From SABY01 sp964593705 (GTDB taxonomy: Bacteria; Bacteroidota; Bacteroidia; Bacteroidales; 4484-276): 6,944 nt of DNA. Shown piece after piece: positions 1 to 6,726 of the stretch. A model generated the notes under the pieces. It was not told the DNA's origin, did no database searches, and worked only from the letters and a program-made list of their open reading frames with translations. Numbering within the stretch: position 1 is the stretch's first letter; every line of letters begins with the position of its first letter. Location: assembly GCA_964593705.1 (NCBI GenBank), contig CAZQIV010000222.1, positions 1 through 6,944 on the forward strand, written 5' to 3'. A program made the position numbers and the translations under genes.

Positions 1-76
1 TACCAGTATCATCAACAAAAGCAACATTTTTAGCATACGATGCTACTCCTTGATCAAAAAAATCGATAATTCTCAT
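1..76 (-). CDS. Probable AMP-dependent acyl-CoA synthetase, N-terminal fragment
   Basis: Only the first 25 codons lie in the window; the gene continues past base 1. The translation begins MRIIDFFDQGVASYAKNVAF and then reads VDDTG. An N-terminal 'xxDFFDxGxxxYxxxxAFVDDxG' pattern resembles the opening of AMP-forming fatty acid or aryl acid CoA ligases (AMP-binding family), where the segment precedes the 'sYtYxEL' strand. The ATG is preceded by AAAGGA (86-91 on the minus strand) at 9 nt spacing, which supports this start. It lies 97 nt downstream of the transporter stop, on the same strand, so it may belong to the same transcript. If correct, it would activate a carboxylic acid to its CoA thioester in the cytoplasm, feeding the acyl-CoA dehydrogenase at the other end of the window. 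The catalytic P-loop and adenylation motifs are out of view, so the family call rests on a short N-terminus and remains tentative. Confidence 0.55.
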   Translation of the reverse strand, partial: MRIIDFFDQGVASYAKNVAFVDDTG

Positions 77-173
77 ATTCTTTAATCCTTTATTCAAATT
101 TGATTGTCACCCACGCCTGAGCGATATCCTGCATAACATCCCAAGAGAACTCAGTAGTCTTTATGACAAAAAA

Positions 174-1076
174 CTATTCCTGATTACTTTGAACAGGAAG
201 GAGCCAGCTCGCCAGAGCGGGCAGCAGAAAGACTGCCCCCAGCATATTGACCAAGAACATAAAGGTCAGCAAGATGCCCATATCAGCTTGGAATTGCAAT
301 GGTGAAAATATCCAAGTTACACAGCCGACAGCCAGGCTTAAACCGGTTAGCAGAACCCCATTTCCCGTCCGGTCAAGGGTCAATTCGTAAGCACGTTGAA
401 GAGGTATCCCTTCATCGAGGAAACTTTTGAGAGTTCCGTAGATATAGATACCGTAGTCAACCCCGACGCCAACACCGAGAGCGACAATCGGCAGCGTGTT
501 TACCTTAAGTCCGATGCCTAGTATGGCCATTAAACTATAGCCGAGCAAGGATACGAGCCCAAGTGGCAAGAGGATACAAATAGTGGCACGGAGTGAACGA
601 AAGGCAACTAGGCAGAAAATAATGACCGCTAAATATACGTAAATCAAAATCGGGGTTTGCGAATCAAGTACGACTTCGTTGGTTGCAGCTGTAACCCCAA
701 CATTGCCGCCAGCGAGGCGGAATTTAACCTTATCAGAAGGATGTTCAGACAAATAGGTCTCGGCGGCACCCATAATCCGGTCTAGGGTTTCCGCTTTATG
801 ATCGGTTGTGAAAAAATAGAGAGGCATTACTGAACCATCACCATTCAACAAACCAGTACAGGTCGGGATGGATCCCAAAGCCTGGACGGTAAGTTGCTGA
901 TTTCTCGGTAACACTTGCCATTTAGGACTTCCCTCATTCCAAGCCGAAGTAACAACTTTAATCACACTTGGCAGTGTAATACTTGAGTGAATTCCCTCGA
1001 TATTGCGCATATGCCATGCGAATTGATCAATAGCAGAAAGAATCTCATGGTTGACACACCCTTGTGAACCACCTTC
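174..1076 (-). CDS. RND/MMPL-family transporter, C-terminal part (5' side in assembly gap)
   Basis: This is the second half of the transporter whose first half is at 1177-2146. The reading frame is open from the gap edge: 22 codons (EGGSQGCVNHEILSAIDQFA, then WH) precede the Met at 1010, so that Met is internal and not a start. The 300 visible residues contain the end of the second extracytoplasmic loop and then five hydrophobic segments. Counting from the Met at 1010, these are about 119-138, 143-165, 172-194, 217-236 and 243-270, matching TM8-TM12 of the RND fold. TM10 carries GVGVGVDYGIYIYG; the Asp-Tyr pair (codons 453-458) is at the site of the proton-relay Asp-Tyr of MmpL/HAE3-type pumps. 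The protein ends shortly after TM12 with a TAG stop. Related proteins are about 750-800 residues; the visible 323 + 300 leave roughly 130-180 missing. Substrate is unknown; lipid-like or hydrophobic cargo is inferred from family and neighbours. Confidence 0.9.
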   Translation of the reverse strand, partial: EGGSQGCVNHEILSAIDQFAWHMRNIEGIHSSITLPSVIKVVTSAWNEGSPKWQVLPRNQQLTVQALGSIPTCTGLLNGDGSVMPLYFFTTDHKAETLDRIMGAAETYLSEHPSDKVKFRLAGGNVGVTAATNEVVLDSQTPILIYVYLAVIIFCLVAFRSLRATICILLPLGLVSLLGYSLMAILGIGLKVNTLPIVALGVGVGVDYGIYIYGTLKSFLDEGIPLQRAYELTLDRTGNGVLLTGLSLAVGCVTWIFSPLQFQADMGILLTFMFLVNMLGAVFLLPALASWLLPVQSNQE

Positions 1077-1176
1077 NNNNNNNNNNNNNNNNNNNNNNNN
1101 NNNNNNNNNNNNNNNNNNNNNNNNNNNNNNNNNNNNNNNNNNNNNNNNNNNNNNNNNNNNNNNNNNNNNNNNNNNN
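1077..1176. other. Assembly gap, exactly 100 N
   Basis: One hundred consecutive N are the common placeholder for a scaffold gap of unknown length. The gap falls inside the transporter gene, between the end of TM4 and the second extracytoplasmic loop. One nucleotide of a split codon remains at 1177, and the low-coordinate side begins on a complete codon at 1076. An intact gene therefore needs a missing length equal to 2 modulo 3. One hundred is 1 modulo 3, so the real gap is not 100 bases if the gene is unbroken. Any translation reading through the N and ending near 962 is an out-of-frame artefact. Confidence 0.97.
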
Positions 1177-2146
1177 TTCTGAAACTCAACTTGGCAGCTT
1201 CTAGAGGGCCGACACCGTCGAATATTGCCGAACCATTGGCGCTGACCATCTGCACGCCATGGCTGACAGCGATGGCAAATACGAGAAAGGGAACCAGTAT
1301 CCCCATTGGATCAATGCCGAAGCCTAACAACGGAAGCAGGCCTAGCTGCCAGACCACGGCGATCAATGCACATAATAACAGCATACAAGTACGACGGAAA
1401 GATGAGGTGTAAACATAGACCATGATAGCGGTAATCAGAAAAGCCAGAGCAAAAAACAAAACCACTCGTTTAGCACCATCAGCCATATCACCAACCATTT
1501 TGGCGAAACCGATAATATGGACACTGATTTGATCATTTTCATATTTAGCGCGAATTGCTTCAAGATCCTTGGCTACCCGCAAATAATCAAGCTTTTCACC
1601 GGTTGCAGGATTAATTTCAGTAAACTCTGCTTTGACAATGGCCCCTGATAAATCGTTGGCTACCAGCCGACCCAACCACTCTGAATTGAATACATTCCGC
1701 CTAATTTTCTGGAGCCCTTCCGGGGTTCCAGTGTAGTCTCCGGGAATGACATTACCACCGGCGATACCGTCCTCAACCACCTCACGGTAGCGAACATTAG
1801 GGGTCCAAAGCGAGTAAACCCGACTGCGGTCAACACCTTGAATAAAGAAGATGTCATCAGTGGCCAGACGTAATGATTCCATGAATTGGGAGTCATAAAT
1901 GTTGCCATCTTTAGCCATCAGTGCGACAAGAACCTGGTTGGCACCACCAAACTCTTCCTGATACTCAGTAAACGCCTGCAAATATTCATGTTTAAGTGGT
2001 AACAACTTGGAAAAACCGGCTTCCATACGTAAATTAGTTGCAGACCAACCAAGAAAAATAGTTAGCACAATAAAAATAGAGACAACTGTACGCCGATTGG
2101 CAAATAGCAGCCTCTCTGATGCAGAGATAAATGATGTAAAATTCAT
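1177..2146 (-). CDS. RND/MMPL-family transporter, N-terminal part (3' side in assembly gap)
   Basis: This is the first half of a predicted inner-membrane, proton-driven exporter of the RND superfamily (COG1033/MMPL-like). The 323 visible residues show TM1 at about 18-36, a periplasmic loop at 38-225, TM2 at 228-247, TM3 at 253-275 and TM4 at 281-303, and stop at ...AAKLSFR on the gap edge. TM4 reads VPFLVFAIAVSHGVQM; Ser295-His296 sit where TM10 of the other half has Asp-Tyr. The ATG is preceded by AAGGA with 6 nt spacing (2153-2157), which lies inside the 16-nt space after the YCF48-like gene, so the two are surely co-transcribed. No membrane-fusion protein or TolC-type partner is in view; the propeller, DUF1329 and DUF1302 proteins encoded upstream are the likely envelope partners. 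The assignment to RND is firm; the cargo is not known. Confidence 0.92.
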
Positions 2147-2162
2147 ATGCTGTCCTTAAAGC

Positions 2163-3128
2163 CTAATCGTTGGTATCAAGTTCAGGTATGGCCAAGGTTG
2201 TTATTCCCCCTTTACCAAAGATAGTTAATGATTTTCCTGTGTGTATAACGCCAGCCAGACTTCTGCGGTCGGGAACAGCAAGAGTCGTAAATTTAGTTAT
2301 ATTTAGATTGCTGATCAACACAGTCCCGGCAACTCCAGTGAGTACCAGGCGACCATCACCAAGTAGTGTAGCTCCGGTCAGCAGGGCCTCGACCCCCGAT
2401 TTAAGTTCTTGCCAACTATTACCAGCGTCGTCGGATCGGTAGATATGTCCGCGTAGTCCAAAAATCACCAGAGAATCACCATCTAGTGGCAAGATACCGT
2501 GAAAGGAACCTTCATAAGGAGTGGCCAGAGTAGTCCAACTTACCCCATTATCCAAAGATCTGTAGACCGACCCAGCTTCACCGACAATAAACAGCTTTCC
2601 ATTTTTTAGTCGGCCTAAGCCATTCAAATGCCAGTCATCCTCACTAATGTAGCGGGATTTCCAGTTTTCGCCGCCATCAAATGTCTCGAGAAAATAGCCG
2701 TAGGCACCAATTGCAATACCATGTTTAGTATTTTCAAACCAAACATCAAGTAGGGGTTGATCTAATTCTGGAGCACTAAAGATTTTTTGCCAGTTTTGGC
2801 CGCCATCCAAGGTGCGTAAAACTACCGCCTCATGCCCAACGGCCCAACCGAGCCGATCGTTGATAAAATAAACTGAAGTTAAAGTAGCTTGGGAAGGTAC
2901 TGATTCAGCTTGAGCCCAGTTGGCACCAAGATCAGTGGAGATCATTATATGGCCGCGCTCCCCCACGACCCATACATTGTTATCTTTGACGCAGCCACCG
3001 AGAAGCAGGGAGCGGACTGCTAGCGGTGCTTGGATCGCACTGGATGAATCTATGGCAAAAACCGTGAGTGGAATGATCAGTAACCCTAACCACAGGGCTA
3101 CGACCGCCGATACTACAAACCTCCGCAT
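2163..3128 (-). CDS. Secreted YCF48-like (BNR/PSII_BNR-type) beta-propeller protein
   Basis: A 321-residue exported protein built of short beta-propeller repeats, of the type named after the photosystem II assembly factor Ycf48. In this non-photosynthetic context it is more likely an envelope accessory protein. Residues 1-25 (MRRFVVSAVVALWLGLLIIP then LTVFA) form a Sec signal peptide with probable cleavage after VFA. Five copies of the blade signature [ST]xDxGxxW are visible: STDLGANW (64-71), TLDGGQNW (106-113), TFDGGENW (149-156), SLDNGVSW (191-198) and SDDAGNSW (232-239). A sixth, degenerate copy lies near 273-281. I chose the Met at 3128 because a GGAGG sits 8 nt upstream and the signal peptide then starts cleanly. 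A longer start at 3158 adds 10 residues (MRLVLAEVQS) with a weaker AAAAGAG. The gene ends in TAG 16 nt before the transporter start. Similar propellers commonly neighbour DUF1329 and RND genes; a role in assembling or gating the pump is inference. Confidence 0.88.
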   Translation of the reverse strand: MRRFVVSAVVALWLGLLIIPLTVFAIDSSSAIQAPLAVRSLLLGGCVKDNNVWVVGERGHIMISTDLGANWAQAESVPSQATLTSVYFINDRLGWAVGHEAVVLRTLDGGQNWQKIFSAPELDQPLLDVWFENTKHGIAIGAYGYFLETFDGGENWKSRYISEDDWHLNGLGRLKNGKLFIVGEAGSVYRSLDNGVSWTTLATPYEGSFHGILPLDGDSLVIFGLRGHIYRSDDAGNSWQELKSGVEALLTGATLLGDGRLVLTGVAGTVLISNLNITKFTTLAVPDRRSLAGVIHTGKSLTIFGKGGITTLAIPELDTND

Positions 3129-3136
3129 GCTTTGAA

Positions 3137-3141
3137 CCTCC
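3137..3141 (-). promoter_or_regulatory. Shine-Dalgarno (GGAGG) deciding the propeller start
   Basis: GGAGG on the minus strand, 8 nt before the ATG at 3128. It is stronger than the AAAAGAG (3168-3174) before the in-frame ATG at 3158. It lies within the coding frame of the longer alternative, so one of the two starts is preferred, and this evidence favours the shorter protein. Confidence 0.7.
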
Positions 3142-3175
3142 GCAAGTACTAATCTCATAAATATTCGCTCTTTTA

Positions 3176-3209
3176 GCTATCTTGAAAAATTCTGATTTTT
3201 CAAGATAGC
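3176..3209 (-). repeat. Perfect 15-bp inverted repeat (AT-rich hairpin) before the propeller gene
   Basis: The arms GCTATCTTGAAAAAT (3176-3190) and ATTTTTCAAGATAGC (3195-3209) are perfectly complementary around a 4-nt loop (3191-3194). In the sense transcript the stem is followed by TAAAAGAGCG, not a U-tract, so it is not a classic intrinsic terminator in that direction. It ends just upstream of the weak AAAAGAG before the 3158 ATG. It could be an mRNA-processing or stability element, or a binding site for a dimeric regulator. On the plus strand the stem is followed by the T-rich CTTATTTGTTT, but no plus-strand gene exists to terminate. Confidence 0.75.
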
Positions 3210-3254
3210 CTTATTTGTTTCGACACTCTTCTTGGTTATAAAAACTAAGCTGTT

Positions 3255-3298
3255 GAGACCTGACTGACTGAGATTGTAATGTCAATCAGTCAGGTCCC
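3255..3298 (-). repeat. 17-bp hairpin 18 nt after the DUF1329 stop, possible attenuator or 3' stabiliser
   Basis: In the minus-strand transcript GGGACCUGACUGAUUGA (3298-3282) pairs along its full length with UCAGUCAGUCAGGUCUC (3271-3255), with two G-U wobbles and a 10-nt loop (3272-3281). In DNA the two wobbles are mismatches, and both are tolerated in minus-strand RNA. A UUUUU run follows only 10 nt past the stem base (AACAGCUUAGUUUUU), so it is a weak or non-canonical terminator at best. Its place just after the DUF1329 stop suggests partial termination or protection of the DUF1302-DUF1329 message, giving less of the downstream propeller and transporter. Confidence 0.65.
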
Positions 3299-3316
3299 AC
3301 TTTTCGCAAACTTCAG

Positions 3317-4684
3317 TTACCGACGACCGGAGCGGCGCAAAGCCTGGGTCGAGAAAAGCTTGCGATCGAAGTCAACACCAACATTCCAGGGTGGTTCTTC
3401 ATTGTGCATGAAAGCTGAAACGTAACGGCCAACTTGCAAATCGTAGTGTATTTCGGCGGCATAGGTGACAAGGGGCACATTATAGTAGTTAACACTATGT
3501 TCCTCAGAAACTCTCCACAACTGATCACGATTATCATATAGATCAGCACACACTGGAACCCATGTATCTTCGTCAACATATATAGTACGACGCTTATAGA
3601 TATGGCGTTGGCCTTCCTTAAGCGTACCCTCAACCACAAAGACTCGATGTAATTCATAACGCATATACTGGGGGGCAGGATGCAGAGGAGTCAGGATGTC
3701 TTTGTACTTTAACTCATGACTATTGAAAAGGTATGAATTGTAAGGTACGTAGATCTCTTTTTTTCCAATTAATTTCCAATCGTATTTTTCCGGACTGCCA
3801 TTGAAAATGGTTGCCTGGTCGATGGTCATCAGACCATCAGAGCCTTCCCAAGGGTTGTCAAAAGCGAACTCAGGGGCCCGGCGAACGCGGCGCTGCCCCG
3901 GGTTGTAAACCCAGGCTTTACGAGCTGACTGGGCCTGATTCAAGGTTTCGTGCAGGAGTAGAACACCTCCCGCCATCTTCGCCGGCGCCGTGATTTCACG
4001 ACGATACATCCATTGCATATTATTAAGGTTTTCCAAGGTCGAATCCTCGTGCCAGTAATTGAGAAAACCATAATCCTTCATACGCACAAGATCGTACTTC
4101 CCGCTTCGAGTCACAGCCGCAATTATGTGCTGCCGTTCAAAAAATCCAGGATAGGCGTGAGGCCGGATCATCACATTCCACATAACCTCGAGACCGGTTT
4201 TGGGAATCGGGAAAGGGTAGCCTTGGATGGAATTAGAAATCCCATTACCATCATCAACCAGCTCAGCCGTAGCTGCAACTTTTCTGGTTCCATCGTAAAT
4301 GACCTGCGCGTAAGAAGCACTTCGCCTGGTCGGATAGACGTTCATATAAAAAGTGTCGTATTGTTTCAGTAACGCCTTGTGCCCGGCAGTCAATTTATCA
4401 CCATACTCATCAACATTTTGAGTGGTGATCTTAAACTGCACCTTATCCTCTTTGAAAGGGTCGACAAAGTATCCGCCGTCAGTATAGCCGGCGGGAAATT
4501 CAAGAATACCGCCCTCCCAAGCCGGGATAGTACCCTCGGCATTACCGGCCTTTATCGCCCCCATAGGGGTCAGGTCTTTGCCCAGACGGTCAATTTCTTC
4601 GGCTGTAAGTTGACCCCAGGCACCTCCTGCAATAAAACAGGTAATAAAAAAAACAGTTGCCAGAACAACATGAATTCTTCGCAT
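3317..4684 (-). CDS. DUF1329 domain-containing periplasmic protein
   Basis: A 455-residue exported protein of the DUF1329 family (PF07044), at the usual family length. Residues 1-24 form a Sec signal peptide (MRRIHVVLATVFFITCFIAG, then GAWG) with probable cleavage after AWG. The Cys at position 16 is preceded by FIT, which is not a proper lipobox, so a lipoprotein is unlikely. The hallmark N-terminal block follows at 38-60: LTPMGAIKAGNAEGTIPAW, then EGGI. Later family-like blocks include NPWEGSDGLMTIDQATIFNG, and MRYELHRVFVVEGTLKEGQR with HIYKRRTIYVDEDTW in the last third. The ATG has AAGGAG with about 6 nt spacing (4691-4697), and only 23 nt separate it from the DUF1302 stop, so the two form one transcript unit. 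The family has no proven biochemical activity known to me; the fold is thought to be a LolA/LolB-like lipid-binding barrel, which would suit ferrying hydrophobic cargo across the periplasm. That role is inference. It ends in TAA. Confidence 0.92.
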   Translation of the reverse strand: MRRIHVVLATVFFITCFIAGGAWGQLTAEEIDRLGKDLTPMGAIKAGNAEGTIPAWEGGILEFPAGYTDGGYFVDPFKEDKVQFKITTQNVDEYGDKLTAGHKALLKQYDTFYMNVYPTRRSASYAQVIYDGTRKVAATAELVDDGNGISNSIQGYPFPIPKTGLEVMWNVMIRPHAYPGFFERQHIIAAVTRSGKYDLVRMKDYGFLNYWHEDSTLENLNNMQWMYRREITAPAKMAGGVLLLHETLNQAQSARKAWVYNPGQRRVRRAPEFAFDNPWEGSDGLMTIDQATIFNGSPEKYDWKLIGKKEIYVPYNSYLFNSHELKYKDILTPLHPAPQYMRYELHRVFVVEGTLKEGQRHIYKRRTIYVDEDTWVPVCADLYDNRDQLWRVSEEHSVNYYNVPLVTYAAEIHYDLQVGRYVSAFMHNEEPPWNVGVDFDRKLFSTQALRRSGRR

Positions 4685-4707
4685 AGATTTTCTCCTTAAA
4701 TTAAATG

Positions 4708-6531
4708 TTAGAAACTATACTGTACGTTAAGAGCAACATAATCCCGGTCGTTAATCTGGTTGAGCTTACCGGCACCAAAATAGTTAGTATAACTCAAATC
4801 GGCGGTCAAATTATTCAAATAACGGGCTTCCACGCCAAAAGTGATAGCCTTGCGCCCTTCGATGAAAGGACCACCGTTGGGGCTGATTCCAGCGAAGTCA
4901 TGCGACCAGGCAAGGTGTGGCGAAAACCCTATAGGGCCAATCACATTGTTGTAGTCAAGTCGGCCAAAAAGAACGTAACCAAAAGAGTCGGCGTCGGGGT
5001 AATCGCCATCTCCCTCGTATGGCAGGTTAAAACCCGGGTTGAGAATTTTATTGCCAGAACCCCAAGGGCCATAAGTCTCTAAACGAAGTTTATCTTTGTC
5101 GGGCATATCATAAATATGTTGCCAAGCAAATTCACCCAACACCACTGAACCTTCAGCACCTAAAATCGCCCCCAAAAGTTTAGTCACGGTAAATTGGGTC
5201 TGGATGGTGTCTCTGAAAATAAAACCATCTATCCAGGTATCAGCTTGTCCCAAATAAGAGCCGACCTGATTGGCAACATCCACACCAGGCATAACTGAAC
5301 CCGCCAGTGCAAAAATAATTTCAAGATCATCAATCTGTAAGGGGACATCTTTGCGATAGGTAACTTCACCCTGCAAAGCGAAACCACCCACTTCGGTGTT
5401 GAAACCTAATGAGAAGGTGTCAATATCCTCACCAAATGCCATACGATAGGAAGTCTGTCCAAGATATGTGCTGAGCGCCGGGAAAAGAGCCGAGGGGTCT
5501 GCGGTAACTGTACCCACGAAGTCACCGATGGCACTTTGACTACCAGTCTTTAAATTCCAAGTCGGGGTTTTTGAGTGGTAGCGCATATAGGATAAGGAAA
5601 ACTCGGTATCATTTAACTGCGGCACAAAGTAGCGAAACAAGATACCAAATTGACCCTGAGAGTCAGGCGTATCGTCCTTGGCACGAGGCACGGAAAACAT
5701 AGTATCGGCAACCGAAGCCAGTCCGTTATCAGGGGCACCGGCAGCAAGAATGACTTTATAACCGTCTTCTCCAGCAAAATCGAGACCACTGTAGTAGGTG
5801 CCTGATTCGTCGAACTGAGTCTCTTCCCAGTCGTAAACATAGACCCCTTCAACACTCAAGTTCTCGGTCAGGCCGACTGAAACAAAAACCATTCCTTCAG
5901 GAACAACAGCTTCCTTAAGCGAAGCCCCTGGAGAACGGAGTTTACTGACATTAACCGGATTAATAGTGTTAAGACCGACACCTCCAAGAATAAAAGTACT
6001 TTCACCCCAGTTGATTACTTGGTCACCGACACGAATTTGAAGCGGCACAGAACCAATTTCAGTGTTACCCCAAATGTAGGCATCAAGTATTTCCGCATCC
6101 TGACCCTGTTGATTTTCGGCATTACCACCAAGTTCAGTTCGCTCGCGACTACCTTGCATGGTTTCATAATCATAGAAGGCGGTACCACGAAGAAAAAGAC
6201 CAAAGTTATCTGCGGCAACATCAAGTTCGGAGACAATTCTGAGCTGATTGCTGACAATACCTGTGTCATAGTTGAGATTGCCATCATCATGGTTAGGTGT
6301 CACGGCTTTGCCGCCGTTGGCGATAGAGATCTGGTCAGAATCGCGACCACTAACTCGGGACATTAATCCATAAGTGACGGTGCTGTCCAAAACCGCTGTA
6401 ACCTGACCGTTTTCAAAGACAGTGAACGCCTGCCCGGGAACAACGTTCAAGGTCAAGACGACCATCGTAATGATAGCAACGGCAGCAAGACACTTACCAT
6501 GCAGTCGATACCAATCATTTGTTTTCTTCAT
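4708..6531 (-). CDS. DUF1302 family outer-membrane beta-barrel protein
   Basis: A 607-residue protein of the DUF1302 family (PF06980). A signal peptide spans about 1-35, with an n-region MKKTNDWYRLHGK, a hydrophobic core AAVAIITMVVLTL and probable cleavage after GQA. The strongest signature is at 168-210: VGDQVINWGESTFILGGVG, then NTINPVNVSKLRSPGASLKE, as in family members. The rest is a series of alternating polar and hydrophobic strands with Gly- and Asp-rich turns. The chain ends in VQYSF, with a terminal Phe and hydrophobic or aromatic residues at -3 and -5, the usual beta-signal for BAM-mediated outer-membrane insertion. A strong GGAGG (6539-6543) sits 7 nt before the ATG, and the stop is TAA. 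It is the first gene of the tight part of the cluster, 195 nt after the acyl-CoA dehydrogenase stop. A pore or adhesion point for hydrophobic compounds is a reasonable inference; specificity is unknown. Confidence 0.92.
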   Translation of the reverse strand: MKKTNDWYRLHGKCLAAVAIITMVVLTLNVVPGQAFTVFENGQVTAVLDSTVTYGLMSRVSGRDSDQISIANGGKAVTPNHDDGNLNYDTGIVSNQLRIVSELDVAADNFGLFLRGTAFYDYETMQGSRERTELGGNAENQQGQDAEILDAYIWGNTEIGSVPLQIRVGDQVINWGESTFILGGVGLNTINPVNVSKLRSPGASLKEAVVPEGMVFVSVGLTENLSVEGVYVYDWEETQFDESGTYYSGLDFAGEDGYKVILAAGAPDNGLASVADTMFSVPRAKDDTPDSQGQFGILFRYFVPQLNDTEFSLSYMRYHSKTPTWNLKTGSQSAIGDFVGTVTADPSALFPALSTYLGQTSYRMAFGEDIDTFSLGFNTEVGGFALQGEVTYRKDVPLQIDDLEIIFALAGSVMPGVDVANQVGSYLGQADTWIDGFIFRDTIQTQFTVTKLLGAILGAEGSVVLGEFAWQHIYDMPDKDKLRLETYGPWGSGNKILNPGFNLPYEGDGDYPDADSFGYVLFGRLDYNNVIGPIGFSPHLAWSHDFAGISPNGGPFIEGRKAITFGVEARYLNNLTADLSYTNYFGAGKLNQINDRDYVALNVQYSF

Positions 6532-6623
6532 AAAGCTTCCTCCTCATCCTTTATGTTTAGTTGTTGTTTATCATAAGACCGTATGGCCAGTATGCCTTAC
6601 GGGCACTACTTGTCTGCACATAA

Positions 6624-6656
6624 ACCACCGTCGACCAATAATTCGGATCCGGTGGT
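6624..6656. promoter_or_regulatory. Inverted repeat upstream of the DUF1302 gene, candidate operator
   Basis: ACCACCG (6624-6630) and CGGTGGT (6650-6656) are perfect inverted arms around a 19-nt spacer. The spacer also holds a GGTCGA that can pair alternatively with TGACC next to the outer arm. The element sits about 93 nt upstream of the DUF1302 ATG, within the 195-nt spacer that should hold the cluster promoter. No U-tract follows in the transcript direction, so a terminator is unlikely. It could bind a dimeric repressor such as a TetR-type lipid-responsive regulator, but 7-bp arms can occur by chance and no regulator gene is in the window. Confidence 0.35.
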
Positions 6657-6726
6657 CAATCTTGAGTAATAGATTCCTTCATTTTAATTATTTATAAAGA
6701 TACTCTTTTTAATAATTGAGTACTCT

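Noticed and set aside
962..1076. Apparent continuation of the transporter frame beyond the N run, ending at 962
   Set aside because: It is read through a placeholder of arbitrary length in the wrong frame; the other frame from 1076 down is open and matches the RND C-terminal half.
2163..3128. Photosystem II assembly role implied by the YCF48 name
   Set aside because: No photosynthesis gene is present. The name reflects repeat similarity only; the context is an envelope transport cluster.
3317..4684. Cys16 of the DUF1329 protein as a lipoprotein anchor
   Set aside because: The residues before it (FIT) do not fit the lipobox, which needs Gly, Ala or Ser at -1, and a good signal peptidase I site (AWG) follows.
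4013..5082. Three consecutive plus-strand open frames (4013-4372, 4379-4699, 4705-5082)
   Set aside because: They lie antisense to the well-supported DUF1329 and DUF1302 genes, show no recognisable domain, and look like shadows of the real codons.
6570..6575. TATGAT on the minus strand, about 40 nt before the DUF1302 ATG, as a -10 box
   Set aside because: The hexamer is close to TATAAT, but no acceptable -35 hexamer lies 16-18 nt upstream (the best is about AAGGCA), so a promoter cannot be supported from this alone.
6019..6697. Plus-strand open frames at 6019-6366 and 6422-6697
   Set aside because: These are antisense to the DUF1302 5' region and its upstream spacer, with no family signature. 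The hydrophobic stretch in the second is the complement of the signal peptide region.
6701..6722. TACTC/GAGTA stem just after the acyl-CoA dehydrogenase stop as a terminator
   Set aside because: The stem is only 5-6 bp, AT-rich, and is followed by mixed A/T without a U-run; too weak to call.
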